Shown here: positions 35,415-45,001 of the stretch, one piece after another
Numbering within the stretch: the stretch's first letter is position 1
How the letters are laid out: each line of letters opens with the position of its first letter
Assembly (NCBI GenBank): GCA_902599445.1
Contig: CACKFK010000007.1
Location: forward strand, 1-64,000
DNA: 64,000 nucleotides
Direction of reading: 5' to 3'
Source: an uncultured Alphaproteobacteria bacterium
Lineage (GTDB): Bacteria > Pseudomonadota > Alphaproteobacteria > Rhodobacterales > Rhodobacteraceae
The notes under the pieces: generated by a model
What the model saw: only the letters and a program-made list of their open reading frames with translations
What the model was told of the DNA's origin: nothing
The model's database searches: none
Program-made: the position numbers and the translations under genes

Positions 35415-37025
35415 TTATTTTCCTAAGATTCCTACCCGTATATCATAATCGACAGCTAAGGCGTATTCTGGATCGTCATCACTATCAATCATAAGTTGAC
35501 CAGTGCGAGTGAGTAGGTGATGGCAATCTCTGCTAAGATGGCGAAGTTTAATTTTTCTACCAGATTTTTCGTACCTTTCTGCAATATCTTCTATAGCTTT
35601 TAAGGCTGATTGATCTACTACCTTGGAGTTGGCAAAATCTAAAATTACTGTCTCTGGATCTAGCATTGGGTCAAATAGTTCTAAAAAACTCTCAACAGAT
35701 CCAAAGAATAACGGGCCGTCAATCTCGTACACTTTGGCTCCCTTTTCTGTTGTAGACTCACGACCTACAGCGTGAATACGGCTTGCTGAATTCCATGCAA
35801 ATACCAAAGCTGATACAATGACACCGACTACAACAGCAACCGCAAGGTCCTCAGCCACAGTTACGACTGTTACTAGAATAATTACTAAAGCGTCTGATTT
35901 AGGCACTTTAGTAAGCAGCCTAAGCGAATTCCAAGCAAAGGTTCCTATTACTACCATGAACATTACACCTACTAGAGCAGCTACGGGAATCATTTCAATT
36001 AATGATGAACCATAAAGAATAAAAAATAAGAGAGCTAAAGCGCCGATAATAGCTGAAATTCTTGTTCTGCCTCCTGATTTTACATTAATCATGGATTGAC
36101 CAATCATAGCACATCCTCCCATGCCTCCAAAAAAACCAGTTACTGTGTTTGCAGCTCCTTGAGCAAGACACTCCTGACTTGCTCCACCTCTTTTGCCAGT
36201 TATTTCACCGACAAGATTTAGTGTTAACAAACTTTCTATTAGGCCTATCATAGCTAGAATTAATGCATAAGGCGCTATAATCAGCAGAGTATCGAGTTCA
36301 TAAGGTATTATGGGAATATGAAAGTCTGGAAGGTCTCCTGAAATGCTAGCAAGATCTCCAACAACTGGAACTCCAACATCAAAGTAAATAACAAATGCCG
36401 TTACTAATATGATCGCTGTTAACGGCCCTGGAATTATCTTGGTGACCTGGGGGGTGCCCCATATTATGACCATTGTTATTCCTACAAGGAGTATGGAGAA
36501 GGCCATCATATCGCCGGTCATCCAGTGCAACTCACCCATTTGATCCATTGTTTGAAATTGTCTTACTTGAGCTAAACCAATAACTATTGCTAGTCCATTT
36601 ACAAAACCCAGCATGACGGGCTGCGGAACTATGCGAATGAACTTTCCTAATTTAAATAAACCGGCCAAAAGTTGTAAAATACCCATAAGTATTACGGTAG
36701 CAAAAAGATACTCGACTCCGTAATCTTCAACTAAAGAAATCATTACAACAGCCAATGCACCCGTTGCTCCAGAAATCATACCAGGTCGACCTCCAAATAC
36801 TGCTGTTATCAGACCAACGATAAATGCAGCATAGAGCCCAAATAGCGGCGGAACTCCTGCAACAAAGGCGAATGCAACTGCTTCTGGGACCAAAGCTATT
36901 GCAACTGTTACACCAGCAAGAACCTCCGTCTTAAACAAGGAGGCCGAATAACCTTTATTTTCAGGTGAATTAGAAGTTCCAAGATTAAAGGTTTTTGCAA
37001 ACCCTGAGATAGTTGTTTTTAACAA
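35415..37025 (-). CDS. SulP-family anion transporter with STAS domain
   Basis: The start is TTG, supported by AAGGA 8 bp upstream. The 536-aa protein has 10-12 helices with SulP landmarks (VAIALVPEAVAFAFVAGVPPLFGLYAAF near the N-terminus, FGGMGGCAMIGQSMINVKSGGRTR in the middle). A cytoplasmic STAS domain from about residue 430 (VILDFANSKVVDQSALKAIEDIAERY) completes it. Members move sulfate, bicarbonate or dicarboxylates. This subgroup (short, GGMGG...NVKSGG) is often found as a putative bicarbonate or sulfate importer; I cannot choose. It is transcribed alone. Confidence 0.85.
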   Translation of the reverse strand: MLKTTISGFAKTFNLGTSNSPENKGYSASLFKTEVLAGVTVAIALVPEAVAFAFVAGVPPLFGLYAAFIVGLITAVFGGRPGMISGATGALAVVMISLVEDYGVEYLFATVILMGILQLLAGLFKLGKFIRIVPQPVMLGFVNGLAIVIGLAQVRQFQTMDQMGELHWMTGDMMAFSILLVGITMVIIWGTPQVTKIIPGPLTAIILVTAFVIYFDVGVPVVGDLASISGDLPDFHIPIIPYELDTLLIIAPYALILAMIGLIESLLTLNLVGEITGKRGGASQECLAQGAANTVTGFFGGMGGCAMIGQSMINVKSGGRTRISAIIGALALLFFILYGSSLIEMIPVAALVGVMFMVVIGTFAWNSLRLLTKVPKSDALVIILVTVVTVAEDLAVAVVVGVIVSALVFAWNSASRIHAVGRESTTEKGAKVYEIDGPLFFGSVESFLELFDPMLDPETVILDFANSKVVDQSALKAIEDIAERYEKSGRKIKLRHLSRDCHHLLTRTGQLMIDSDDDPEYALAVDYDIRVGILGK

Positions 37026-37297
37026 ATGATTTCCTTATAGTTGGGGTTCCTGAAGTCCGTCCGGATATATATATACAGAGTCATAGATTGCGCAATGACC
37101 CAAACACATTTTAAACAAGAGATGATTATAAATTCATTTAAAGTTTATGGAATCAATGGTTTTTTAGTGCCCACTTGCCAGTTGAGCTATGTAGCACCGA
37201 TCCCAATTTTTAGTTAACAACTTTCACTTGAGAAACCAAACTATATTAGTTACCCTTTTTTTAAAAGCTTTTGCAATAAAAGACTAAGAATAATAAA

Positions 37298-38305
37298 ATG
37301 GAAAAACCTGAACCTCAAAAAAAAATCCAACATGAACAGATACGAGGATGGGGATATATTCCCAAAGTTCCAATACTTGTATCTCCTTTTTTTTCTTGGC
37401 CTCCAAATATCTACAGAATGTACTCATGGCTTTTTAAACGTTGGCTAACCATCACTGAAAATTTGATTATCTTATTAATTTCTTTCGCTTCATGGACTTG
37501 GTTTCATCCATCCATCAGTAGCATGAAGAACTTTTCATTAGACTGGATAGTTGTAATTTGGTTTCACAACTTGGTTTTATTATCCTTAATAGCAGGCCTT
37601 TTACATTGGTTTTTCTATATCCATAAAGGTCAGGGAAACAAATTAAAATATGATCCAAGAATATTACAATACAAAGGTAGGCAATTTACCTTTGGAGGAC
37701 AGGTGCGTGACAATATGTTTTGGTCATTAAGCAGCGGGGTATTTTTTTGGACAGGATATCAAGTTTTAATATTTTGGGCTATGAGCAACGGTTATGTCCC
37801 AATTTTAAACTCAACGAAAAACCCCTTAATATTTGTGCTTTGGTTTTTATTTACACCACTTTGGATTTCATTTCATTTTTATTGGGTGCATAGATTGCTT
37901 CACTGGCCTCCTATATATAAATGGGTTCATTCAGTACATCATCGTAATATTAATGTTGGCCCATGGTCTGGTTTATCAATGCATCCAGTCGAGCACTTGA
38001 TTTTCTTTAGCTCTATGTTAATACATTTCATCATTCCCACTCATCCACTACATGTTGTGTTTCATGTACAGCACCAGGCCTTGCAAGCAGCGTCCAGTCA
38101 TACAGGTTACGAGAGTTTATTGGTGAAGAACAAGAAAACATTAGATCTAGGCACTTTTCATCATCAGATGCACCATCGGTACTTCGAGGTAAATTATGGG
38201 ACACTAGAAATCCCCTGGGATAAGTGGTTTGGGACATTTCACGATGGGACAATTCATGCACATGAAAAGTTCAAACATCGTCGCGGAAACAAAAATATAA
38301 ATTAA
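37298..38305 (+). CDS. sterol desaturase/fatty-acid hydroxylase-superfamily protein
   Basis: The 335-aa membrane protein has the three histidine boxes of the ERG3/SCS7-type superfamily: HFYWVHRLLH, HSVHHRN and HHQMHHRY, with HPVEH between boxes. It ends with WDKWFGTFHDG. These bind a diiron centre that hydroxylates or desaturates a lipid chain or ring. Bacterial substrates include carotenoids, sterols and ornithine lipids; which applies here is unknown. A fragment of a paralogous gene lies at 53780. The next gene downstream is the DddQ-like cupin, with 116 bp between them. Confidence 0.82.
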   Translation: MEKPEPQKKIQHEQIRGWGYIPKVPILVSPFFSWPPNIYRMYSWLFKRWLTITENLIILLISFASWTWFHPSISSMKNFSLDWIVVIWFHNLVLLSLIAGLLHWFFYIHKGQGNKLKYDPRILQYKGRQFTFGGQVRDNMFWSLSSGVFFWTGYQVLIFWAMSNGYVPILNSTKNPLIFVLWFLFTPLWISFHFYWVHRLLHWPPIYKWVHSVHHRNINVGPWSGLSMHPVEHLIFFSSMLIHFIIPTHPLHVVFHVQHQALQAASSHTGYESLLVKNKKTLDLGTFHHQMHHRYFEVNYGTLEIPWDKWFGTFHDGTIHAHEKFKHRRGNKNIN

Positions 38306-38421
38306 GAGTTAAGTTCTTATCTACAAATTGAGGAAAACAGTAATCAACAAATGCCATCATAATTATTCTAATCTTATAAATTTCCAGAAAATTTATATAT
38401 GAGGAAAGAGGGAGAGGTGTG

Positions 38422-39069
38422 ATGAGCTTGGCTCATGAAAATAAAACAAAGATGATAAAAGAACTTGTTCTGAAAATCATAATCTTTCTTAAGCAAAACT
38501 CAAGTTCCTTAGAGAAAAAAAAGATTTTAGATTTAATTACTCTTATTAATCTGGATCAACAAAATACCAACTATCAAAAATCAAACAAGCCACCTAAATC
38601 TGAATCTATTAAAGACGCATTGTCATCAATACATTGTGATAAGCTACTCCCCATTAAGAACGCAATTGCCTTGACCTTAAACCAACTGCAGTGGAATATT
38701 GACGATGGAGAATTTTATAGAAAAAATTCTAACATTGGGCATAATTACTTGAACGGTAATATGAATACAGAGTTAATAGGGCCGAAAAAGGGTTTTTTTA
38801 AGTCTAAAGAATTACGATTGGGTTTATTTCTTTTACAATCAAATATTTTTTATAAAGATCATTACCATGCATCTCCTGAACTTTATTTAAACTTAACAAA
38901 CGGTACAAAATGGAGGTTTAAAGGTTCAGCTTGGAGGCTAAAAAAAGCTGGGAGTATAGTTTTTAATCCTCCTTTTAGGTCTCACGCTATGTTAGTGGCT
39001 GACATACCTTTCCTATCAGTTTGGTGCTGGCCACATAGTTCTAGTGGCAAGTGCGTCTTAACATATTGA
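38422..39069 (+). CDS. DddQ-like cupin, putative dimethylsulfoniopropionate (DMSP) lyase
   Basis: I use the ATG just after GGGAGAGG; a GTG three bases earlier is the track start. The 215-aa product has a helical N-terminal half and a C-terminal cupin. From memory of DddQ structures, the metal ligands are H-x3-E-x-Y plus a His about 32 residues later, with a catalytic Tyr five residues before the first His. Here Y145, H150, E154, Y156 and H189 (track numbering) fit that spacing, inside YKDHYHASPELY and FRSHAM. GPKKGFFKSKELRLGLFLLQ before the cupin is also family-like. It would split DMSP into acrylate and dimethyl sulfide. No acrylate-utilisation genes are adjacent, so activity is inferred. 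Confidence 0.62.
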   Translation: MSLAHENKTKMIKELVLKIIIFLKQNSSSLEKKKILDLITLINLDQQNTNYQKSNKPPKSESIKDALSSIHCDKLLPIKNAIALTLNQLQWNIDDGEFYRKNSNIGHNYLNGNMNTELIGPKKGFFKSKELRLGLFLLQSNIFYKDHYHASPELYLNLTNGTKWRFKGSAWRLKKAGSIVFNPPFRSHAMLVADIPFLSVWCWPHSSSGKCVLTY

Positions 39070-39211
39070 AGACACAGTACGTAATTACTCTATCTTTGAT
39101 GAGTTTTACCAGTAGCCTCGTGAGTTGTTCCGTAACAACAGTTTTTTATGAAGTTTAAATTAGAAAATGCTGAAATTAATCAACTTTCACTCATTGATCT
39201 TCAGATTAAAA

Positions 39212-40090
39212 TTAGCTTTTGATTACATTATTTTGCAGCATATTCCTTCTGCCTAAGAGGCCCAAACTAACACCTCCCAGGATAAGTATAGAAGCACTTA
39301 TCGAAAGCCAAGTAATTAACTCGTCAAGGAGTACAACACCCATTACTAAAGCTATTACTGGCACGGTTAATTGCACAAGTGACGCTACGGTATTATCAAT
39401 AGACGGTAACAAGGCATACCATAATGCGTACCCTAAGGCCGTCATCACAGCACCTGAACAAATAGCCAGAAATATACCTCTGGATGTTACTGGAATAGTA
39501 TCGGGAAAAAACATGTAAACAGTTGTCACTAATGGTAAGGTGAAAACAAAATTAGACATAGTTCTTGCTATGGGATCAATGGTAGTTTTCCCGCTTAGCG
39601 AATAAATTCCCCATCCAAAGGCTGCAAGTAACATCAAAAACATACCAGAGATCGGTTGAGTTCCGGGTAACTTAGAAGGGAAAAATAATATTCCTAAGCC
39701 AAACATTGCTAAGAACATGCCTAACCAACGTAAAATTGGTAAGCTCTCTTTTTTTATAATTGATGCAGAAAACATCACTAGTTGAACACCGCCGAATAAA
39801 ATGAGTGCTCCTAATCCTGCATCCAAGGTTGAATAAGCATAATGAAAACCAATCATATAGGCCGATAGGCCAAGTACAGAATTAAAATTTGGCTGAGTTT
39901 TTAATACTGTTTTCACTCCAGATCTAATAAGAATAATTGCAATTAACACAAATGCGCCACTTAACAATCGAATGAAAGCAAAGCTAGATGCACCTAATTC
40001 TTGATTAGAAATAGCCATTCTTGTCAACAAGGAATTGGCTGCAAAAGCAACCATTGTAATACTTATCAAAACTATCAATCGTAACATCAA
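39212..40090 (-). CDS. EamA/DMT-superfamily transporter
   Basis: The 292-aa protein has ten helices in two EamA repeats. The opening LLTRMAISNQELGASSFAFIRLLSGAFVL and the GALILFGGVQLVMFSASII block are typical, and the second half has VASLVQLTVPVIALVMGVVLLDELI. It is a metabolite exporter of unknown specificity. It converges with the DddQ-like gene, 142 bp apart. Confidence 0.82.
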   Translation of the reverse strand: MMLRLIVLISITMVAFAANSLLTRMAISNQELGASSFAFIRLLSGAFVLIAIILIRSGVKTVLKTQPNFNSVLGLSAYMIGFHYAYSTLDAGLGALILFGGVQLVMFSASIIKKESLPILRWLGMFLAMFGLGILFFPSKLPGTQPISGMFLMLLAAFGWGIYSLSGKTTIDPIARTMSNFVFTLPLVTTVYMFFPDTIPVTSRGIFLAICSGAVMTALGYALWYALLPSIDNTVASLVQLTVPVIALVMGVVLLDELITWLSISASILILGGVSLGLLGRRNMLQNNVIKS

Positions 40091-40548
40091 CTTACAATAT
40101 TGGTATAGGTGGTAAAGGACGATTCTAGACTGTTTGATTTAATATGTCGGCTGACAAGCCATTGAAAACAACCCACCCGCGTAACTCTTAACTAGTGAGT
40201 CTTAACTTTGCTACCTGTAAGGTCAATACTACAAATTTCATAAAAATACTTTCTTTGAGAAATTGAGCCCAAACCCAGATGTTTTGATTAAGTGGGAGTT
40301 TAATGTCGATTTAATTGACTAAACTATACAGAATCAAAACCAATTTTAACCTCGTTAACTAGCAAATTTTAAGATCAAAACTAATCTCTAGGTGGCAATA
40401 TCATTAAAAAGAGGGAGAAGCGTTGGGAAAACTAAATAATCCTAGTTAATTAAACTAATTATTAATGCAGTCCGAGATATTATCTGCCATAATATTACAT
40501 TGAATTTGGATCAACTGAATGATCTTTACATAGCCTATGGAGGGTAAT
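40091..40548. other. intergenic, 458 bp, no supported gene
   Basis: A divergent spacer between the EamA gene and the intact GFA gene. I see no coding-like frame, no strong hairpin and no repeat copy. Promoters for both flanking genes should lie here, but no convincing -35/-10 pair can be singled out in such AT-rich sequence. Confidence 0.5.
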
Positions 40549-40956
40549 ATGTTAGTTTTTTCTGGGAAATGTTTGTGTGGCAAGGTGACTTATGAATCTC
40601 ATGCTGAACCCATAACTATATTCAACTGTCACTGTGAAGACTGTCGCCGTGCTACGGGATCAGTCTTTGGTACAAACTTATTTGTTCCAGAAGATAAAGT
40701 TGAAATTCTTGGCGAAGTTTCCTCTTACTCTCATTTTTCTGATAGCGGAAGCACCATGACAAAGAAATTTTGTAATAACTGTGGGTCTTTACTATTTGGC
40801 AAGAACAGTGCAAAAATTAATGTTATATCAATTAGGGCTGGTACAGTAGACCAGATAGAGTTGATAAAACCAGTGATAAACCTGTTTATGGATAGCAGGG
40901 TTCCTACCACAAGTATAAACAAAGACCTAAAGCAAGCATCTCGGATGCCATCATAA
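40549..40956 (+). CDS. GFA-family zinc protein
   Basis: The track starts at an ATG that is really part of the ribosome binding site (ATGGAGGGTAAT then ATG). The true start is the second ATG at 40549, with GGAGG 5-6 bp before it. The 135-aa product has the GFA zinc-binding cysteines in CLCGKVTY, NCHCEDCRRATG and KFCNNCGSLLFG. The family is named after a formaldehyde-glutathione adduct enzyme, but most members have unproven roles. It is not the same as the interrupted GFA gene at 34715; similarity between them is modest. Confidence 0.8.
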   Translation: MLVFSGKCLCGKVTYESHAEPITIFNCHCEDCRRATGSVFGTNLFVPEDKVEILGEVSSYSHFSDSGSTMTKKFCNNCGSLLFGKNSAKINVISIRAGTVDQIELIKPVINLFMDSRVPTTSINKDLKQASRMPS

Positions 40957-41266
40957 AAACCGGAATTGCCATGGCAGTACCTTAGCGATACTTTCACAGA
41001 TGCTATATCAGTCAATTTGTTTTTTTCCAAGTACTGGGGCATGCTCTAAATAGTTTTGCTATCTATTGCAAAACCAAGGAACAGTGCACAACGTAATTAG
41101 ATTTTTTTATGATGAAAGTAGTTAATTCTTTTATAAATGAGAGGATTATATTAATGCACTCACTTGGATTAAAGTATGATTCGAAGGCGTTTGGAAAAAG
41201 ATAGTAGGTATACGAATTTACGATAAAATTTCTGGTTCATGTACACACAGTCAAAACTGTAAATTA
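40957..41266. other. intergenic, 310 bp, no supported gene
   Basis: Spacer between convergent GFA and TPR-sulfotransferase genes. A 16-codon frame after GAGAGGATTATATTA (+, near 41155) is the only translated-looking item and is too short to call. No clear terminator is seen. Confidence 0.45.
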
Positions 41267-42565
41267 CTAATAGCTTAAAATATCAAAATCCTTTTTAAAA
41301 ATACGCTCAATCTTTTGCATCTCACTTTTTGTGATTTGATAATCAGAGCTTCCGGTTTCGACAAATTTTGGTGTTTTGGAATAGTCTAACATACCCTTCA
41401 ATTTCAAAAATTTAGTAATAGAGTCCTTGTCTTCAAATCGCAGCACCTGTTCTACGAGCATCTTTTCGTTTGCATCCAATAAATAGTCAGTCTGTCGATA
41501 ACTACTTGGAAAAATCCAACGCTTTGTAAAATCACCTTTAAGCTTTTCCTCAAAGGAACCTAAAAACTGGTCAAAAGTATTAGTTTTTAGTCCTAAAGCA
41601 TTATATTTTAAAGCATAATGCCACATCGACGAACACCAGCTATAAGGGTCTCTCACGATAGCAAACGTATCTATTACCTTCCAAAGCTCATCGCCTATAA
41701 AACGTTTAGCCATGAATGCAGGGGTATGATCGGGTAGGAGTACGCTTCTTACAATCCCTGGATTATCCCCTTCATTATCTTGAAAACCATTTTGCCCAAA
41801 TGGCCAACCAAATTTGTTGCCCAGTAGTACTTTAATAGCTGTTGAAGACGTACTCGGAATATCCACAAACCACAGAGAAGATTTCTTTATTTTTATTTTT
41901 AGTTTCTGTTTCTCTAATTCAATCAAATTATCAATCTTTTTAAGATTTTTAGATGTTCCATTATTGTGCTCCCAAATATAATGCCGAAGGCATCCGCCAA
42001 TCCCTTCATAGGCCGGAATATTTTCAGAATTTAAATTTAAGGCGTGTCTATAACAGTCTATGGAGACCTCTAAATCACCCTTAAAAAACAAAGAATCACC
42101 CAAATTATGATAAGCTTCAGTAAAGTCAGGTTTGAGTTTGACGGCCTGTGTGGAGTTATCTATCGCACCATCTAAATCACCCTTTTTCATTAAAGCAATA
42201 CTCATATTGAGATAGGCTTCAGCATAGCCAGGTTGAATTTTTATAGCCTTCTTACAGCTGTCTATCGCCGCCTCAAGGTTTCCCTGATTAGTCATGGCAG
42301 CACCTAAATTGAGATAGGCATCAGCAAAGTCAGGCTCGATCTTTATTGCCTGTTTATAGCTATTTATCGCCCCCTCTAAATCACCCTTATTTTTCAGCGC
42401 AATGCCCTTTATGTTAAAAAGGACTGCTGCTTTGGGATACAAGGCTATCAAAGTTTCAACCTTTGATAAGATAACTTCAAACTGGCCATGGTTATGATGG
42501 TTGATTAACTCTTGAACCTGCTCTTCAAGAGATCCAGAATTTGATGAGGCATTGGGGGAAACCAT
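41267..42565 (-). CDS. TPR-repeat sulfotransferase
   Basis: The 432-aa protein has about five tandem 34-residue TPR units in its first half (NKGDLEGAINSYKQAIKIEPD, QGNLEAAIDSCKKAIKIQPG, KKGDLDGAIDNSTQAVKLKPD, and so on). From about residue 230 a sulfotransferase-like domain follows: a PAPS 5'-phosphosulfate loop variant (IPSTSSTAIK) and the 3'-phosphate motif (FAIVRDPYSWCSSMW). It should transfer sulfate from PAPS to a glycan or protein, with the TPR part recruiting the substrate. No glycosyltransferase cluster is nearby. The P-loop lacks the usual Lys at its start, so activity needs checking. Confidence 0.75.
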   Translation of the reverse strand: MVSPNASSNSGSLEEQVQELINHHNHGQFEVILSKVETLIALYPKAAVLFNIKGIALKNKGDLEGAINSYKQAIKIEPDFADAYLNLGAAMTNQGNLEAAIDSCKKAIKIQPGYAEAYLNMSIALMKKGDLDGAIDNSTQAVKLKPDFTEAYHNLGDSLFFKGDLEVSIDCYRHALNLNSENIPAYEGIGGCLRHYIWEHNNGTSKNLKKIDNLIELEKQKLKIKIKKSSLWFVDIPSTSSTAIKVLLGNKFGWPFGQNGFQDNEGDNPGIVRSVLLPDHTPAFMAKRFIGDELWKVIDTFAIVRDPYSWCSSMWHYALKYNALGLKTNTFDQFLGSFEEKLKGDFTKRWIFPSSYRQTDYLLDANEKMLVEQVLRFEDKDSITKFLKLKGMLDYSKTPKFVETGSSDYQITKSEMQKIERIFKKDFDILSY

Positions 42566-42714
42566 TGATCACGCATGAAAATTTATATTTTATATAATAT
42601 AACCATCAATAATTTGTCTAAAAATGTAAAGAAATTTTCGCTGATTTTTTAAGTGAACACACTATCCGCCATGCAATAGAGGGGCTAACTAATAACTCAT
42701 TTCATGTAGTAATT

Positions 42715-43002
42715 TTACTCAGTGCCTTCAATAAGCATTAAATCAGTTTCAGAACACTCATCCCTGATTGCTTTTGCAGCTTGATACTCTTCACTTAAAT
42801 AGAATTTTCTAGCAGTTTCAAGACTTTCGAACTCAATCATCATCACAGTACCTTTTAGCTGACCTTCATGCCGCTCAGCATTAGGACCTCGTGCCAATAC
42901 TTTGCCTCCATGAGCTTCAATTATTGGTGTAGCCATGCCTGAAAATGCAGCAAATTTTTCATTATCCTGAATACGTATGTTGGCGACTAAATAACCTTTA
43001 GG
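42715..43002 (-). CDS. DUF1330 family protein
   Basis: The track extends to 43068, but the Met at 43002 has GGAAGGAAG just upstream and gives the standard DUF1330 start (MPKGYLVANIRI). The 95-aa product is a dimeric ferredoxin-like barrel with GGKVLARGPNAERHEG and VMMIEFESLETARKFYLSEEYQ, the conserved parts of the family. Function unknown. It joins several other small alpha/beta-barrel proteins in this part of the window. Confidence 0.85.
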   Translation of the reverse strand, partial: PKGYLVANIRIQDNEKFAAFSGMATPIIEAHGGKVLARGPNAERHEGQLKGTVMMIEFESLETARKFYLSEEYQAAKAIRDECSETDLMLIEGTE

Positions 43003-43068
43003 CATTTTGATCTTCCTTCCCTGAATATGAGCAAGCTTGTTCTGAATTTGATTATGCTCAACTATCAT

Positions 43069-43404
43069 CTTATTCTAAAGCACTTTAAAGCAAAATTTTG
43101 ATTCTGCTAGTTTCTATCCAACCGAGTAGCAATTGCGCTATTTTCTTCCATATACATTTGCACTACTGGCTTACTTTAGTTTTGCTCCAAATGTTCCCAG
43201 GTGTTATCAAGCTCTTCCTTGATAGTGCACGATAAAATTTGTAGGTAATATCTATACGTAGGTGATCAAGCTTAATCTCAAGTTAATTTGACTCTTCTCC
43301 CCTAAAAAGAATGCAGATACAGCGAGAGAGAATTTTACGAATTCGAAAAAACCGAAAATAATTTTTTTAAATAACCAAATTAATCTATGACACTGGGAGA
43401 AAGA
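43069..43404. other. intergenic, 336 bp, possible coding remnant
   Basis: On the minus strand a short frame ending near 43180 reads like a protein C-terminus (TIKEELDNTWEHLEQN then stop) but is preceded within about 30 codons by a stop and has no start codon. It may be the tail of a lost gene. I cannot assign a family. No terminator or repeat copy is apparent. Confidence 0.35.
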
Positions 43405-44715
43405 TTAGCCCAATTTGAAGTCATTTTCCATATTCTTACGAATTTTAAAAATCTCTAAAGAATTATCAAATTCAATGTCACTCCATAAAATAGGACTACC
43501 CGCGCCTATGGTTCTCTTAAGTTTTAATCCACTAGTAACCCCTATGGGAAGCCCTCCTATCGCTAATGATTTTTTTGCAGAAACTAATTTACCCCAAACT
43601 GTGTATCCCCCTTCTCCATCTAGGACCTCTCCAGAGGTTAGTTTCCTTTTTGCGGTGGCTATAACATCAGCTTGAAAAGCTTGAGTTGAGCCAGTTGGTT
43701 TTTTAAGTAGCGCAGCAGAAAAAATTGATACATTAAGTTCAAGGCCTATTAAATGAAATGGTTTATACATGGCTGAAAAACGGCCAGACTCATCAGTGTT
43801 CATGCCATATTGCTTAAAGCATCCAGCTGTGTACTCATTAGTGGCCTCAATTACAACATATACTCCCCAACGCAAGTCTCTAAAAACTGGACTACCGTCT
43901 CGTTTGAGAGAAGATACCACTTCAACTTGACCTTTTGTTTCAAGGGACCCGCCCATTGACTTCGGTTTAAGGACATTGGCTAGTTCATCTACGCCAGCTG
44001 GTGGGAAAAGTAAGCCGTCTTCGGGTGCTTGAAGATTTGTTGCATTGGCTATTGCAGCCATTTCCAAACCAGACTTTGTTCCATCAAGGAAAGAGTTGAA
44101 CATTTGACTATTCATGCCGGCATTTGCTGCTTCAGTAGGGCTTAAACCATAATAATTCCATACCGTATCAGGAGTTGATGAGTGATATTCTGGTAAAAAC
44201 TTTGTACCTTTTCCGGCCGCAACAATCTTAAATCCAATACTCCTAGACCACTCAACTAACTCACATGTCAGTGCCGGTTGATCCCCGTATGCCATTGAAT
44301 ATACCAAACCGGCGGATTGTGCTAATTTTGACAAATGTGCACCAGCTAAAACATCTGCTTCTACATTGACCATTATGGTGTGCCAACCATTCTTAATTGA
44401 AAATAAAGCATGATAAACTCCCACCACGGGGTTACCTGTTGCCTCAACCATGACATCAATCGGCTGCTTTAAACTTATTTCACTGATATCATCACTAAAA
44501 GTAGTTCGTGCTATCAAATCGGCTGACCACCCAACGTGCAAACATGTTCTTTTTGCCCGATCAGGCTCTAGATCAATAATGGCAACAACCTCCAAACCTG
44601 GGGTTGTTGGAACCTGAGACAAAAACATGGCTCCAAACTTACCTGCACCAATAAGGCAAACCAAGACTGGATTATTCGCGTCTGCCCGCTCTAAAATAGC
44701 ATTATAAAGAAACAT
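43405..44715 (-). CDS. NAD(P)-dependent dehydrogenase with C-terminal SAF domain (COG4091-type)
   Basis: The 436-aa product has an N-terminal Rossmann domain (CLIGAGKFGAMFLSQ and a DLEPDRAKR loop), a homoserine-dehydrogenase-like middle (MVEATGNPVVGVYHALFS, GDQPALTCELVEW) and a C-terminal SAF domain (about residue 350 on, GLKLKRTIGAGSPILWSD). This architecture is annotated as 'predicted homoserine dehydrogenase', but many members sit in sugar-acid catabolic operons and act on other substrates. Gene context (a SABATH-like methyltransferase gene upstream on the same strand, 286 bp away) gives no clear substrate. Confidence 0.75.
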   Translation of the reverse strand: MFLYNAILERADANNPVLVCLIGAGKFGAMFLSQVPTTPGLEVVAIIDLEPDRAKRTCLHVGWSADLIARTTFSDDISEISLKQPIDVMVEATGNPVVGVYHALFSIKNGWHTIMVNVEADVLAGAHLSKLAQSAGLVYSMAYGDQPALTCELVEWSRSIGFKIVAAGKGTKFLPEYHSSTPDTVWNYYGLSPTEAANAGMNSQMFNSFLDGTKSGLEMAAIANATNLQAPEDGLLFPPAGVDELANVLKPKSMGGSLETKGQVEVVSSLKRDGSPVFRDLRWGVYVVIEATNEYTAGCFKQYGMNTDESGRFSAMYKPFHLIGLELNVSIFSAALLKKPTGSTQAFQADVIATAKRKLTSGEVLDGEGGYTVWGKLVSAKKSLAIGGLPIGVTSGLKLKRTIGAGSPILWSDIEFDNSLEIFKIRKNMENDFKLG

Positions 44716-45001
44716 TCAGTATCCTAATTCTTAAATGAACCAATAAAAAAATATTCACAAACAATCATACTAAAAGAAGTTTTAAAGTTAAATGCACTAT
44801 TAAGCAAACTATGTGAGTCAGGCAATTCGATCGGATGAGGATATATATATATTTTTTTGTTGAGATAATTTTCCACTCTCATAGATCCTAAGTATACCTG
44901 AATATACAATTGACTCAAAGATTTGAATCACTGGGCTACACTCTACTAACCAGATCCTGACTGGAAGGAATATCACTTTATCTTTTCGCTATCGCTCAAT
45001 C

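Noticed and set aside
37150-37205. tRNA-like string on the minus strand (TAGCTCAACTGGCAAG)
   Set aside because: It resembles a tRNA D-arm, but there is no T-arm (GTTCRA) or matching acceptor stem at the right distance.
44724-44918. 64-codon minus ORF between the COG4091 and SABATH-like genes
   Set aside because: Includes translation of an ATATAT run, no start signal, no protein-like pattern.
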